Part shown: positions 27,501 to 35,900 of the stretch, one piece after another
Numbering within the stretch: the first letter of the stretch is position 1
How the letters are laid out: each line of letters opens with the position of its first letter
NCBI RefSeq assembly: GCF_024298965.1
Contig: NZ_CP085193.1
Location: forward strand, 1,302,001-1,366,000
Length of the DNA stretch: 64,000 nt
Origin: Streptomyces rapamycinicus NRRL 5491
Lineage (GTDB): Bacteria; Actinomycetota; Actinomycetes; Streptomycetales; Streptomycetaceae
Direction: 5' to 3'
The notes under the pieces: generated by a model
Databases searched by the model: none
Seen by the model: only the letters and a program-made list of their open reading frames with translations
Told to the model about the DNA's origin: nothing
Translations under genes and position numbers: made by a program

Positions 27501-29925
27501 CCACCACCACACCACCCAAAACCCCACCAACCGACCAACCCCACTCATCACCTCCACCCTCACCCACAAACAACCCGACACACACGCCCTCACCCACACC
27601 CTCGCCCAACTCCACACCACCGGCATCAATGTCGACTGGACCAGCTGGTACCCCACCACCCCCACCCCCCGCACCATCGACCTCCCCACCTACGCCTTCC
27701 ACCACCAGCACTACTGGCTCGCCCCGCCCGCTCCGCGCGCCGACGGTCGTGTCAACGGCCACCACCCGGCCGAGGCCAGGCTCTGGGACGCCATCGAGGA
27801 GCTCGACGTCGACGCCCTCACCAGCACACTCCAGCTGGACAAGGACAGCCCCGGCATCGACGCCCTGCTGCCCGCGCTCCCCGTACTGTCGACCTGGCGG
27901 CGTCGGCACCGCGAGCGGTCCACCATCGACTCCTGGCGTTATCGCGTCGCGTGGAAGCAGCTGCCGGACCCCGCCACAACGCCGACGCTCAGCGGGACCT
28001 GGCTGCTGCTCGTGCCCTCCGGGCAGGAGGAGCACCCGGCCGTCCATGCCACCGTCCAGGCGCTGGACGCCCATGGCGCGGCCCATGAAGTCCTGTCGCT
28101 CGACGGCGCGGACGCCCGACGCGACGCCCTCGCCCCACTGCTCTCGCACCTCCCCGACGGCAGCACACCCGAGGGCATTCTGAGTCTGCTCGCGCTCGAT
28201 CAGACGCCTCACCCCGACCACCCGGCCGTTCTTACCGGGCTGGCCGCGACGGCCGCCGTTGTCCAGGCCCTCGGTCAGGCGCCGCTCATCGCGCCGCTGT
28301 GGTGCGTCACCCAGGGTGCGGTGGCCGCCACCGTCACCGATCCGGTCCCCCACCCGCACCAGGCCCAGATCTGGGGTATGGGCCGGGTCGCGGCGCTGGA
28401 GCACCCTCACCTCTGGGGCGGTCTGATCGACCTCCCGGCCGACGTGGACGCCCGTACCCCCGCCCGTATCGCTGCCGTGCTGACGCCCGGCCAGCCCGAG
28501 GACCAGGTGGCGATCCGCGCCACCGCCCTGGCCCGCCGTCTGGAGCGGGCCGCCTGCCCGGACACCGCGCCCATCGCGTGGCGCCCCGCCGGTACGACCC
28601 TGATCACCGGCGGCACCGGCGGCCTCGGCGCCCATGTGGCCCGCTGGCTCGCCCGCCACGGCGCACCCCATCTCCACCTCATCAGCCGCTCCGGCCCCGA
28701 CGCCCCCGGCGTCGACCAACTCACCGAAGACCTCCGCGCGTTGGGCGCGGCCGTCACCGTCACCGCCTGCGACGCCTCCGACCGCGCCGCACTCCAGCAC
28801 CTCCTCGGCACCATCCCCGCCGAACACCCACTCACCACCGTCGTCCACGCCGCGGGGCTCGCGGAGAACACCCCGCTCGCCGAGCTGGACCTTCCGGGGA
28901 TCGAGGCGGTGCTGCGGCCCAAGGCCCTCGCGGCCGCCCATCTGCATGAGCTCACCGAGGATCTCGACCTCAGCGCCTTTGTGCTCTTCTCGTCCGGCGC
29001 GGCCGCATGGGGCGGTAGTCGACAGCCCTCGTACGCCGCCGCCAACGCCTATCTCGACGCCCTCGCCGAGCACCGCCGCGCCCGTGGTCTGCCCGCCACC
29101 AGCCTCGCCTGGGCACCATGGAGCGATGCTGGCATGGCCGCCGACGTGGCCGTAATCGACTACTACCGCCGGCGCGGAATGCGTCCCCTGGACACCGATC
29201 TCGCCATCGCCTCGCTCCAGCACTCCCTGGACCACGGCGACACCACGATCACCATCGCGGACATCGACTGGGAGAGGTTCCCGGCCGGTTTCACCGCACA
29301 GCGGCCCAGCCCGCTGCTGTCCGACCTGGCCGTCGCCGCGTCGCCGGGCGTCGATGTCACCCCGGACGCCGACGCGGCGTTGAGCAACTCGCTTCAGCGG
29401 CAGCTGGCCACCGGCTCCCCCGCCCAGCAGCATCAGCTCCTGCTCCATCACATCCAGACGCACGCCGCCGCGATCCTCGGCCATCCCACCATCGACGCGA
29501 TCCCACCCGCCCAGCCGTTCCAGGAGCTGGGGTTCGACTCCCTCACGGCCGTCGAATTCGGCCACCGGCTCTCCGCCGCCACCGGTCTCGACCTTCCGCC
29601 CACTCTGGTCTTCGACCATCCCACCCCCAAGGAGCTGGCCGACTGTCTGCGCGAGCGGCTGGTCGAGGGGCAGCTGACCTCCGAGGGACATCTGCTGTCG
29701 GAGCTCGACCGGTGGGACTCGGTCTCGGAGGCATCGGCGGTGGACGAGGCGGCCCGTCGCCGGATCACCGGGCGACTGCGGCTGCTGCTGGCCAAGTGGA
29801 GCGACACGGAGCGGGAAACGGAGCGTTCCGCGGCCCACAGCGAGCTCGAGACGGCGACGGCAGAAGACATTTTCGACCTCATCTCGGACGAGTTCGGAAA
29901 GTCCGACGAGCTCGGAAAGTCGTGA
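15535..29925 (+). CDS. Type I modular PKS, three modules, each KS-AT(malonyl)-KR-ACP
   Basis: 4796 aa. An N-terminal coiled-coil docking helix (residues 1-33) is followed by three modules and a C-terminal docking region (about 4700-4796). KS active Cys are 207, 1782 and 3346. AT nucleophiles (GHSIGE) are Ser682, 2249 and 3799, each with a HAFHS motif, the malonyl-CoA signature. KRs begin near 1239, 2801 and 4353, with TGGTGGLG cofactor loops and catalytic Tyr1385, 2948 and 4500. All three lack the LDD motif and have the Trp of A-type KRs, so each should leave an L-configured beta-hydroxyl. ACP Ser are 1551, 3115 and 4669. No DH or ER fits in the linkers. There is no loading domain: the first KS has Cys rather than Gln and a docking helix precedes it, so an upstream PKS protein must feed it. 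Two TTA codons (17470, 19555) imply bldA dependence. Confidence 0.96.
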   Translation: MASNEEKLLDYLKRVTADLRQTQRRLRDVESAGHEPVAIVGMSCRFPGGVRSPEELWQLVATERDAISELPTDRNWDLENLFHPDPEHPGTSYTREGGFIDDPAGFDATFFGISPREALGMAPQQRLALEASWEAIEHAGVDPESLRGSRTGTFIGCDHLDYCSDASQVPEGSAGYFTIGNSASVVSGRVAYTLGLEGAAVTVDTACSSSLVAMHLACQAIRQGECDMALAGGVAVMSSTAPFIGFSELRGLAPDGRSKAFSANSDGMTLAEGVGVLLLERLSDARRNGHQVLAVIRGTAVNQDGASNGLTAPNGPSQQRVIRQALANARLSPSEVDAVEAHGTGTSLGDPIEAQALLATYGQERPEGRPLWLGSIKSNIGHAQMAAGAAGVIKMVMAMRHEVLPASLHIDEPTPHVDWNAGDVHLLTEAREWPRGEHPRRAGVSSFGISGTNAHLILEQAPEGDGEAEVGAVEAGPVESVKPVDGPMGGPVGWPVSGPVPWVVSARGTEALRGQARALVARVNADPGASASGVGWSLLRSRTLFDHRAVVIGQDREELVAGLEALATGKPHPGLVHPGGTAEATGQTVFLFSGQGSQRPGMGAELYDRFPVFAEAFDEVCALLDPHLEHPLRELVFSRDPDQAALLDHTTYAQAGLFALHIALARLLDSLGVRPDAVIGHSIGEIAAAHIAGVFDLPDACHLVATRATLMGQLPHGGGMATITATPDELADDLATHNNQVSIAALNTPTNTVISGPIDLVTDISTTWAAKGRKTRTLTVSHAFHSPLMDPILQPFKQAINGLTYHPPTIPLISNLTGQPADEHITTPDYWTQHIRQPVHFHPAITHTTPHTSIYLELGPNPILTTATHHTLHHHTTQNPTNRPTPLITSTLTHKQPDTHALTHTLAQLHTTGINVDWTSWYPTDPAPQVVGLPTYAFQHQRFWLAPPTARTSFEGAAGDPAEAQLWHAIEELDVDALTSTLQLDKDSPGIDALLPALPVLSAWRRQHRERSTIDSWRYRVTWQQLPDPAAPALTGSWLVVLPAGQEEHATVQVTLQALRAHGATALPYAVDAHDIDRARLRERLDRLTDESQPAGAISLLALDQKPLAGHSAVSAGLGATTALLQALDDAGISAPLWCVTQGAVATGRSDFLPHPEQSQIWGFGRVAALEHPQRWGGLIDLPGAMTHHTAGRLAALLVPGQPEDQVAIRTTGTYARRLTRVPVADTAPAPAPWEPSGTTLITGGTGGLGAQVARWLADRGAPRLHLVSRSGPDAPGASELGEELTALGAEVTISACDVSDHAALRRLIDGVPAEHPLTAVVHTAGTMELGQIGELDPGRLQPVLRSKALAAAHLHDLTQDLELTAFVLFSSNAATWGSGQQAAYAAANTYLDALAEHRRARGLPATSLAWGPWGEAGMAADQHTLSHLKRRGLSPLPTGLAIASLHHALTHDDTSVTIADVDWEKFGRTFTAQRPSPFLTRLMPSSAEPTAPTATADDNPLRQQLSAVPATQRHQILVRHVQTLAATILGHSGLDAVPPGQPFQELGFDSLTAVELRNQLAATTGLTLAPALVFDHPTPNALATYLGAQLTGQKAAVTTHTSSVAADDEPIAIVGMACRYPGGVRSPQELWQLVVAGRDAIGEMPADRGWDLDTLFDPDPERLGTSYAREGGFLHDASGFDATFFGISPREALAMDPQQRLLLETAWETFESAGLDRDTLAGSNTGVFAGGTYQGYGASGSSSAREVEGYLLAGGTPSVMSGRVAYAFGLEGPAVTVDTACSSSLVAMHLAAQALRQGECTMALAGGVTVMATPTTFIEFSRQRGLAADGRCKPFASAADGTGWGEGAGLLLLERLSDARRKGHRVLAVIRGSAVNQDGTSNGLTAPNGPSQQRVIGQALANARLSPSEIDVVEGHGTGTTLGDPIEAQALLATYGQDRPEDQPLWLGSIKSNIGHTQAAAGVAGVIKMVMAMRHAVLPTSLHIDEPTPHVDWNAGDVRLLTEAREWPRGERPRRAGVSSFGISGTNAHVIVEQAPEELVAAAGAVEVGPVPVDSADSAELLGGPVPWVVSARGTEALRGQARALAERVNADPEVSTAEVGWSLLRSRTLFDHRAVVIGQDREELVAGLEALATGEPHPGLVERGETAEATGQTVFLFSGQGSQRPGMGAELYDRFPVFTEAFDEVCALLDPHLEHPLRQVVFGTGPERTGLLDHTTYAQAGLFALHIALARLLDSLGVRPDAVIGHSIGEIAAAHIAGVFDLPDACHLVATRATLMGQLPHGGGMATITATPDELADDLATHNNRVSIAALNTPTNTVISGPIDLVTAISTTWAERGRKTRALTVSHAFHSPLMDPILQPFKQAINGLTYHPPTIPLISNLTGQPADEHITTPDYWTQHIRQPVHFHPAITHTTPHTSIYLELGPNPILTTATHHTLHHHTTQNPTNRPTPLITSTLTHKQPDTHALTHTLAQLHTTGADVDWTSWYPATPTPRTIDLPTYAFHHQHYWLSSGSSSDPAPTETALVDREFWEAVEREDLEALAATIDSPADQQPMLGAVLPTLSAWRRRHRERSVINSWRYQTTWKAIPTPSTRPDLSGTWLLIIPAGQSDHPAVATVTQALTAHGATPLRHVLDTRTVDRDALADHLTRLATEGEPTGVLSLLALDEEPHPQYAAVPSGLTATTVLVQALGYAEIPAPLWCLTQGAVATGPGDPLPSPRQAQIWGLGRAAALEHPRRWGGLVDLPTVIDHHTADRLAALLAPGGPEDQTAIRATGSYARRLRRAGAPTTAPKSWQPTGTTLITGGTGGLGAHVARWLARHGAPHLHLISRSGPDAPGAAQLTEDLRALGAAVTVTACDASDRAALQHLLGTIPAEHPLTTVIHAAGTSDTELIADLGPERLRHVLGPKALAATHLHELTQGLDLSAFVLFSSGAAAWGGSRQGAYAAANTYLDALAEHRRARGLPATSIAWGPWGDAGMAADETALAFYGRRGLSPLSPELAVASLQHALDHRDTTVTVADIDWEKFPTAFTAQRPSPLLDDLVTAADHSTGRTVSTSAGTSLQQRLSAAAPEQQHQLLLERIQSLAASILGHSGPDAIPPAQPFQELGFDSLTAVELRNQLATATGIDLAPALVFDHPTPNALATYLRAELTGQQIAVAAHTPTTATQDEPIAIVGMACRYPGDAHSPKELWDLVMAHRDAIAEMPTDRNWDLDTLYDPDPDRTGTSYVREGGFLHQAAEFDPGFFGISPREAVAMDPQQRLLLETAWETFESAGLDRDTLAGSNTGVFAGVTSQDYISLTGDTASDVEGYVATGNIGSVVSGRVAYSFGLEGPAVTVDTACSSSLVAMHLAAQALRQGECTMALAGGVTVMATPGAFIEFSRQRGLAPDARCKPFAAAADGMVWGEGVGLVLLERLSDARRNGHRVLAVVRGSAVNQDGTSNGLTAPNGPSQQRVIRQALANARLSTAEVDAVEAHGTGTTLGDPIEAQALLATYGQDRPEDQPLWLGSIKSNIGHTQAAAGVAGVIKMVMAMRHGVLPASLHIDEPTPNVDWSAGDLSLLTEPVPWPQGERPRRAGISSFGISGTNAHLILEQAPEPIEHAPVSDAATGVVPWVISAQSDAALRGQARALTGHIIDEPEVSAAEVGWSLLRSRTLFDHRAVVIGQDREELVAGLEALATGKPHPGLVHPGGTAEATGQTVFLFSGQGSQRPGMGAELYDRFPVFTEAFDEVCALLDPHLEHPLRELVFSRDPEQTALLDHTTYAQAGLFALHIALARLLDSLGVRPDAVIGHSIGEIAAAHIAGVFDLPDACHLVATRATLMGQLPHGGGMATITATPDELADDLATHNNQVSIAALNTPTNTVISGPIDLVTAISTTWAERGRKTRALTVSHAFHSPLMDPILQPFKQAISELTYHPPTIPLISNLTGQPADEHITTPDYWTQHIRQPVHFHPAITHTTPHTSIYLELGPNPILTTATHHTLHHHTTQNPTNRPTPLITSTLTHKQPDTHALTHTLAQLHTTGINVDWTSWYPTTPTPRTIDLPTYAFHHQHYWLAPPAPRADGRVNGHHPAEARLWDAIEELDVDALTSTLQLDKDSPGIDALLPALPVLSTWRRRHRERSTIDSWRYRVAWKQLPDPATTPTLSGTWLLLVPSGQEEHPAVHATVQALDAHGAAHEVLSLDGADARRDALAPLLSHLPDGSTPEGILSLLALDQTPHPDHPAVLTGLAATAAVVQALGQAPLIAPLWCVTQGAVAATVTDPVPHPHQAQIWGMGRVAALEHPHLWGGLIDLPADVDARTPARIAAVLTPGQPEDQVAIRATALARRLERAACPDTAPIAWRPAGTTLITGGTGGLGAHVARWLARHGAPHLHLISRSGPDAPGVDQLTEDLRALGAAVTVTACDASDRAALQHLLGTIPAEHPLTTVVHAAGLAENTPLAELDLPGIEAVLRPKALAAAHLHELTEDLDLSAFVLFSSGAAAWGGSRQPSYAAANAYLDALAEHRRARGLPATSLAWAPWSDAGMAADVAVIDYYRRRGMRPLDTDLAIASLQHSLDHGDTTITIADIDWERFPAGFTAQRPSPLLSDLAVAASPGVDVTPDADAALSNSLQRQLATGSPAQQHQLLLHHIQTHAAAILGHPTIDAIPPAQPFQELGFDSLTAVEFGHRLSAATGLDLPPTLVFDHPTPKELADCLRERLVEGQLTSEGHLLSELDRWDSVSEASAVDEAARRRITGRLRLLLAKWSDTERETERSAAHSELETATAEDIFDLISDEFGKSDELGKS
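15637..20290 (+). other. PKS module 1 (KS-AT-KR-ACP)
   Basis: The KS is the most divergent of the locus: it reads ELRGLAPDGRSKAF and MTLAEG where the others read [15 protein letters not shown] and GWGEG, and GMAPQQ for MDPQQ. The catalytic Cys and both His segments (EAHGTGT, NIGHAQ) are intact. Predicted step: one malonyl extension leaving a hydroxyl. Confidence 0.85.
17140..18306 (+). repeat. AT-region repeat, copy 1 of 3
   Basis: About 1.17 kb covering the KS-AT linker end, the whole AT and the post-AT segment. It is nearly identical at DNA level to 21841-23006 and 26490-27655, with short divergent patches such as the segment before the AT and the stretch after HPLR. Confidence 0.9.
21841..23006 (+). 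repeat. AT-region repeat, copy 2 of 3
   Basis: Near-identical to copies 1 and 3. Differences are clustered around 21960-21990 and 22130-22200 rather than scattered, which suggests patchy gene conversion. Confidence 0.9.
23947..24199 (+). repeat. KR-region repeat (module 2 copy)
   Basis: About 250 bp encoding the Rossmann start of the KR, nearly identical to 28603-28855 in module 3. The flanking KR sequence is clearly more diverged. Confidence 0.85.
26490..27655 (+). repeat. AT-region repeat, copy 3 of 3
   Basis: It resembles copy 1 before the AT and copy 2 around GRKTRALTVSHAFHS, so it is a mosaic of the other two. Similarity to copy 2 continues to about 27720 (HHQHYWL). Confidence 0.9.
28603..28855 (+). 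repeat. KR-region repeat (module 3 copy)
   Basis: Partner of 23947-24199, with only a few base changes (for example GVDQL against GAAQL). Confidence 0.85.
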
Positions 29926-29972
29926 GCCCGATGACCCCCATCCTCCGCGACGCGCCAAGGAGCCTCCGCTAG

Positions 29973-32900
29973 ATGTCGAACGAAGAGAAGCTGCTCGACC
30001 ACCTCAAGTGGGTCACGGCCGAGTTGCGCCAGACCCGTGAGCGTCTGCGGGAGGCCGAGTCCGCCGAGCCGGAGCCCATCGCGATCGTGGGCATGGCCTG
30101 CCGCTATCCGGGCGGGGTGCGGTCGCCGGAGGAGCTGTGGCGGCTGGTGCGGGACGGCGAGGACGCCGTCTCCGGCTTTCCCGCGGACCGGGGTTGGGGC
30201 GTTGAGGAGCTGTTCGACCCGGATCCCGAAAGCTATGGGAAGTCCTATGTGGACCAGGGCGGATTCTGTTACGACGCGGCCGAGTTCGACGCGGCCTTCT
30301 TCGACATCAGCCCCCGCGAGGCCCAGGCCATGGACCCCCAGCAGCGGCTGCTGCTGGAGACCGCGTGGGAGGCGTTCGAACGCGCCGGGCTCAACCGGGC
30401 GTCGCTGGGCGGCAGCAACACCGGCGTGTTCGCCGGGGTGGGCTCGCATGACTATCTGTCGGTCATCGGCGACATCACCAGCGAGGTGGAGGGCTACGTC
30501 GGCCCCGGGAACCTCGGCAGTGTGGTGTCAGGGCGGGTGGCGTACACGCTCGGCCTCGAGGGGCCCGCGGTCACGGTGGACACCGCGTGTTCCTCGTCGC
30601 TGGTCGCCATCCATCTGGCGTGTCAGGCGCTGCGCAGCGGCGAATGCGATCTGGCCCTGGCCGGTGGTGTGGCCGTGATGGCCACACCCGGCGCGTTCAT
30701 CGAGTTCTCCCGCCAGCGCGGCATGGCCCCGGACGGCCGCTGCAAACCGTTCGCGGCGGCCGCCGACGGCACCGGATGGGGCGAGGGCGCCGGGTTGATC
30801 GTCCTGGAGCGCCTGTGTGAGGCGCGGCGCCGCAACCGCCGTGTCCTCGGGGTGATCCGGGGCTCGGCGGTCAACCAGGACGGTGCGTCGAATGGTCTGA
30901 CGGCGCCGAACGGGCCCTCGCAGCAGCGGGTGATCCGGCAGGCCCTGGCCAACGCGCAGCTGTCCACCGCCGAGGTGGACGCGGTCGACGGACATGGCAC
31001 CGGGACCACCCTCGGCGATCCGATCGAGGCGCAGGCGCTGCTGGCCACCTACGGACAGGGCAGGCCGGAGGACCGGCCGCTGTGGCTGGGCTCGATCAAG
31101 TCCAACCTGGGGCACACCCAGGCCGCGGCCGGTGCGGCCAGTGTGATCAAGATGGTGATGGCGATGCGACATGAGCTGCTGCCCGCCTCGCTCCACATCG
31201 ACGAGCCGACGCCGCACGCAGACTGGGCGTCGGGTGCGGTGCGGCTGCTGGCCGAGCCGGTCGCGTGGCCGCGTGGGGAGCGTCCGCGCCGGGCCGGTGT
31301 GTCCGCGTTCGGGATCTCCGGTACGAACGCCCATCTGATCCTGGAGCAGGCCCCCGAACCGGCCGAGGTCGCCACCGCATCGGACACCTCGGGGGGCGGG
31401 ATTTCGGCGGGTGGTGTGGTGCCGTGGGTGGTGTCCGGGCGTGGCGCCGAGGCGTTGCGCGGTCAGGCCCGGGCACTGGCCGAACGGGTGGCCACCGACC
31501 CGGAGGCGTCAGCGGAGGACGTCGGCTGGTCACTCATCACCACCCGGTCCGTCTTCGACCACCGCGCCGTCATCGTCGGCCAACACCGCGACGAACTCCT
31601 GACCGGACTCAACGCCCTGGCCACCGGCAACACCCACCCCACCATCATCGAACCGAGCACCACCACCAGCCTCGGTATGGGCCCAGTCCTGGTCTTCCCC
31701 GGCCAGGGCTCCCAATGGCTCGGCATGGGCGCCGGACTCCTGGACGCCTCACCCGTCTTCGCCACCCGCGTGGCCGAATGCGAACAAGCCCTCACCCCCC
31801 ACATCAACTGGTCCCTCACCGAAGCCCTCCGCGGCGGAATCAACACCGCCGACCTCGCCCGCGTCGACGTCGTCCAGCCCCTCCTGTGGGCCATCATGGT
31901 CTCCCTGGCCGCCGTATGGGACCACCACGGCGTCACCCCCGCCGCCGTCGTCGGCCACAGCCAAGGCGAAATCGCCGCCGCCTGCGTCGCCGGAGCCCTC
32001 TCCCTCGACGAAGGCGCCCGCATCGTCGCCCTCCGCGCCCACGCCCTCCGCCACCTCACCGGCCACGGCACCATGGCCTCCCTCACCCTCAGCCAAAACC
32101 AGGCAGAGGAGTTCCTCACCGAACTCGGCAAAGACGCCCACAACGTCGCCATCGCCGCCATCAACGGACCCAACTCCGTCGTCATCTCCGGACCACCCGA
32201 ACAAGTCACCCACACCGTCACCACCTGCGAACAAACAGGCCACCGCGCCCGCCTCATCGACGTCGACTACGCCTCCCACAGCACCCAAGTCGACGGAATC
32301 ACCGATGAGTTGAGGGCGGTGCTGTCGGGGATCGAACCCGTCCAGGCGGAAGTGGAGTTCTATTCGACCGTCACCGGCACCCGCATGGACACCGGCGGAC
32401 TCGACACCGCGTACTGGGTCAAGAACCTCCGCGAACGAGTGCGCTTCGCCGACGCCGTACGAGCACTCCTCGACGACGGCCACCGCGTGTTCATCGAAGC
32501 CAGCACCCACCCCGTCCTCACCATCGGCATGCAGGAGACCTTCGAGGAAGCCGGTGTGCCCGCGGCCGCGGTGCCGACCCTGCGCCGGGACCATGGCGAC
32601 CACGCCCAGTTGATGCGGTCGGTGGCGCAGGCGTTCACCGCCGGAGTCAGCGTCGACTGGACCCGCTGGTTCCCAACCGACCCCGCGCCCCGCGTCCTCG
32701 ACCTGCCCACCTACGCCTTCCAGCGGCGGCGGTACTGGCTGGACGGGCGGGGTGGCCACAGTGGCGACCCGGGCGACCTCGGGCTGGGGTCCGCGGAGCA
32801 TCCGCTGCTCGGCGCCGCCGTGGAACTCGCGGAGGGCGGCGCCCATCTGCTGACCGGCCGCCTGTCGCCACGGAGCCATCCGTGGCTGAACGACCACCGG

Positions 32901-35900
32901 GTGCTGGACACCGTCCTGCTGCCGGGCACCGCGTTCGCCGAGCTCGCCCTGCACGCGGCCGCGCGCACCGGCTGTGACCATGTGGCGGAGCTGACCCTGC
33001 ACGCGCCACTGGTGATTCCGCAGGGCGAGGCGGTCGATGTGCAGATCGCCGTGGCCGCTCCCGATCACACCGGTGAGCGTCCGATCACGGTGCATTCACG
33101 GCCGGCGGCCGATACCGGCGACACTGCTTGGACCCGGCATGCCACCGGTGCACTCGCCACTTCCGCCGCGCCCAACTCCCGTGCCCTGGAGGGCGTCTGG
33201 CCGCCACCTGGGGCGACAGCGCTGCCCGTCGAGGACTTCTACGGGCAGCTCGCCGACCACGGATACCACTACGGACCGTCCTTCCAGGGCCTCACCGCCG
33301 CGTGGCGGCTGGACGGCGACGTCTACGCCGAGGTGTCCCTGCCCGAAGGGGAGCGCGAGGGCGCGGCCGCGTACGGCATCCATCCCGCCCTGTTCGACGC
33401 CGCGCTGCACGCCCGTGCCCTGGACGTCGCCCCCGGTTCCGAGGACGCGCACCGGATCCTGCTCCCGTTCACCTGGAGCGGTCTGCGGCTGCGTGCCACC
33501 GGCGCGGACACCCTGCGGATCCGCATCACCCCGACGGCATCGGACCGGCTCAGCCTGCTCGCGGCCGATCCGACCGGCGCGGCAGTGGCCGTCGTGGACG
33601 ATCTGATCCTGCGCCCGGTGCCGGAAGGGCAGTTGGGCCGGGCCCGTGCGGCGGGCAGGAATTCGCTGTTCCAGCCGGCCTGGACGCGGATGACACCGGC
33701 CGAGACCGCCCCCGCCTGCCGTTCTGCCGTGATCGGTCCGAGCGGCGGTCCCCTCACCGACGCGCTGCCCGATGCCTCCCACCTGCCGGACCTCGCCGCC
33801 GTGCGGGCGGCCGTGGCGGATCAAGCACCGGCCCCCGACGTGGTGTTCGCCTTCTTCGGCTCTTCCGCGGATGGCCGGGGCGATCCGGCGGAGCGCGCCC
33901 ATGACCTGGGCAGGGCGGCCCTCGGGGTGTTGCGGGAGTTCCTCGCCGCCCCTGAATTCACCGACGCCCGGTTGGCGGTGGTCACCCGTGGGGCGGCCGC
34001 CCCGCAGAGCCATGACGATGTCCACGATCTGCCCGCCTCCGCCGTATGGGGTCTGGTGCGCAGCGCCCAGTCGGAGAACCCCGGCCGGGTCCTGCTGCTC
34101 GACCTCGACGGTCGGGACGCCTCACCGCGGGCCCTGGCCGACGCCGTGGCATCGGGCGAGCCCCAGCTGGCGCTGCGGGACGGGGTGGCGTACGTACCAC
34201 GGCTGGTCCACGACGACGCGGCCAAGCGGCTCACCCCGCCGGAGGGGTCGGCCACGTGGCGTCTGGGGCTGACCGGCCACGGCAGCCTGGACCAGCTGGC
34301 GCTGGTCGACTGCCCGGACAACGCCCGCCCGCTGGGCCGGGGCGAGGTCCGGGTGGCGCTTCGGGCGGGCGGGGTGAACTTCCATGACGTCGTGGTGGCG
34401 CTGGGCATGGTGGAGGACCCCAGGCCACTGGGCGGCGACGGGGCCGGTGTGGTCGTCGAAGTGGGGCCCGGCACCGCGGAGTTCGCGGAGGGCGACCGGG
34501 TCATGGGCCTGTTCAACGGCACCGGGTCGCCGGTCGTCACCGACGTCCGGATGATCACCAGGATCCCCGAGGGGTGGTCCTACGCGCAGGCGGCCACCAC
34601 ACCGTCGGCCTTTCTCACGGCCTACTACGGTCTCGCCGATCTCGCTGGGCTGCGGGCCGGGGAGAAGCTGCTGCTGCACGCGGCCACCGGCGGAGTGGGC
34701 CTGGCGGCCGTGCAGCTGGCCCACCACTGGCAGGCCGAGGTGTACGCCACGGCGGGACCCGCGAAGTGGCACGCCCTGCGGGAGCGCGGTTTCGACGACC
34801 GCCATATCGCCTCCTCGCGCACCCTCGACTTCGAGGAGCGGTTCCGCGCCGCCGCCGGATCGGTCGACGTGGTGCTCAACTCCCTGGCCGGTGACTTCAT
34901 GGACGCGTCGTTGCGGCTGCTGGCGCCCCGCGGTCGTTTCATCGACATGGGCCGGACCGACGTCCGCGATCCCGAGCAGGTCGGCGGCCAGTATCCGGGG
35001 GTCGTCTATCGCGCGTTCGACCTGGTCGGCGGGGCGGGTCCGGACCGCATTCAGCAGTTGCTGGCCGAGTTGTCGACACTGTTCGAGAACGGGGCACTGC
35101 AACCGCTGCCGACCACGCTGTGGGACATCCGCCGGGCCCCCGAGGCGTTCCGCTACTTCAGCCAGGCCCGCCACATCGGCAAGATCGTGCTGACGCTCCC
35201 GACCGCCCTCGACCCGGAGGGCACGGTCCTCATCACCGGTGGTACGGGCGCCCTCGGCGCCGCCACCGCCCGCCATCTGGTGGTCCACCACGACGTACGG
35301 CGGCTGCTGCTCATCAGCCGCCGGGGCCCCGACGCTCCGGCGGCCACGGAGCTGGCGGCCGAACTGACCGAGCTCGGCGCGTGCGTCTCCATCGTGGCGT
35401 GTGACGCGGCCGACCGGGCCGCCCTGGCCAAGCTGCTGGAGACCGTGCCCGACCACCATCCGCTCACCGCCGTCGTCCACGCCGCCGGGCTGCTGCGCGA
35501 TGCCACGGTCGAGGCGCTCACGCCCGATCAGCTCGATGAGGTGCTGCGGGCGAAGGCCGACGCGGCGTGGAATCTGCATGAACTCACCCGCGACGCCGGG
35601 CTGTCGGCGTTCGTGTTGTTCTCCGCGGCGGCCGGGCTGCTGGGCGCCGCGGGCCAGGGCAACTACGCGGCGGCCAACGCCTTCCTGGACGCGCTCGCCG
35701 TGCACCGTCATGCCCAGGGCCTGCCCGCCACCTCCCTGGCCTGGGGGTACTGGGCCCAGGCCACCGGCATGACCGGTGGCATGACGGACACCGACCGGGC
35801 ACGGCTGGCGCGGGCCGGGATGATGGGGCTGGAGACCGAACAGGGCCTCGCACTGCTCGACATCGCGCTCGACAGCGGCCTGCCGAACCTGGCGCCCATC

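Larger units (their letters stand above)
25057..29660 (+). other. PKS module 3 (KS-AT-KR-ACP)
   Basis: Complete active sites. The KR is followed by an ACP whose helix II reads DSLTAVEFGHRLSAATG, different from the LRNQLA of ACP1 and ACP2, as often seen in an ACP that precedes a protein junction. Predicted step: one malonyl extension leaving a hydroxyl. Confidence 0.85.

Noticed and set aside
26821..29958. A 1045-codon open frame on the minus strand
   Set aside because: It is antisense to modules of the first PKS gene. Its translation is a low-complexity Gly/Val/Asp/Glu-rich sequence, as expected from the complement of GC-rich codons.
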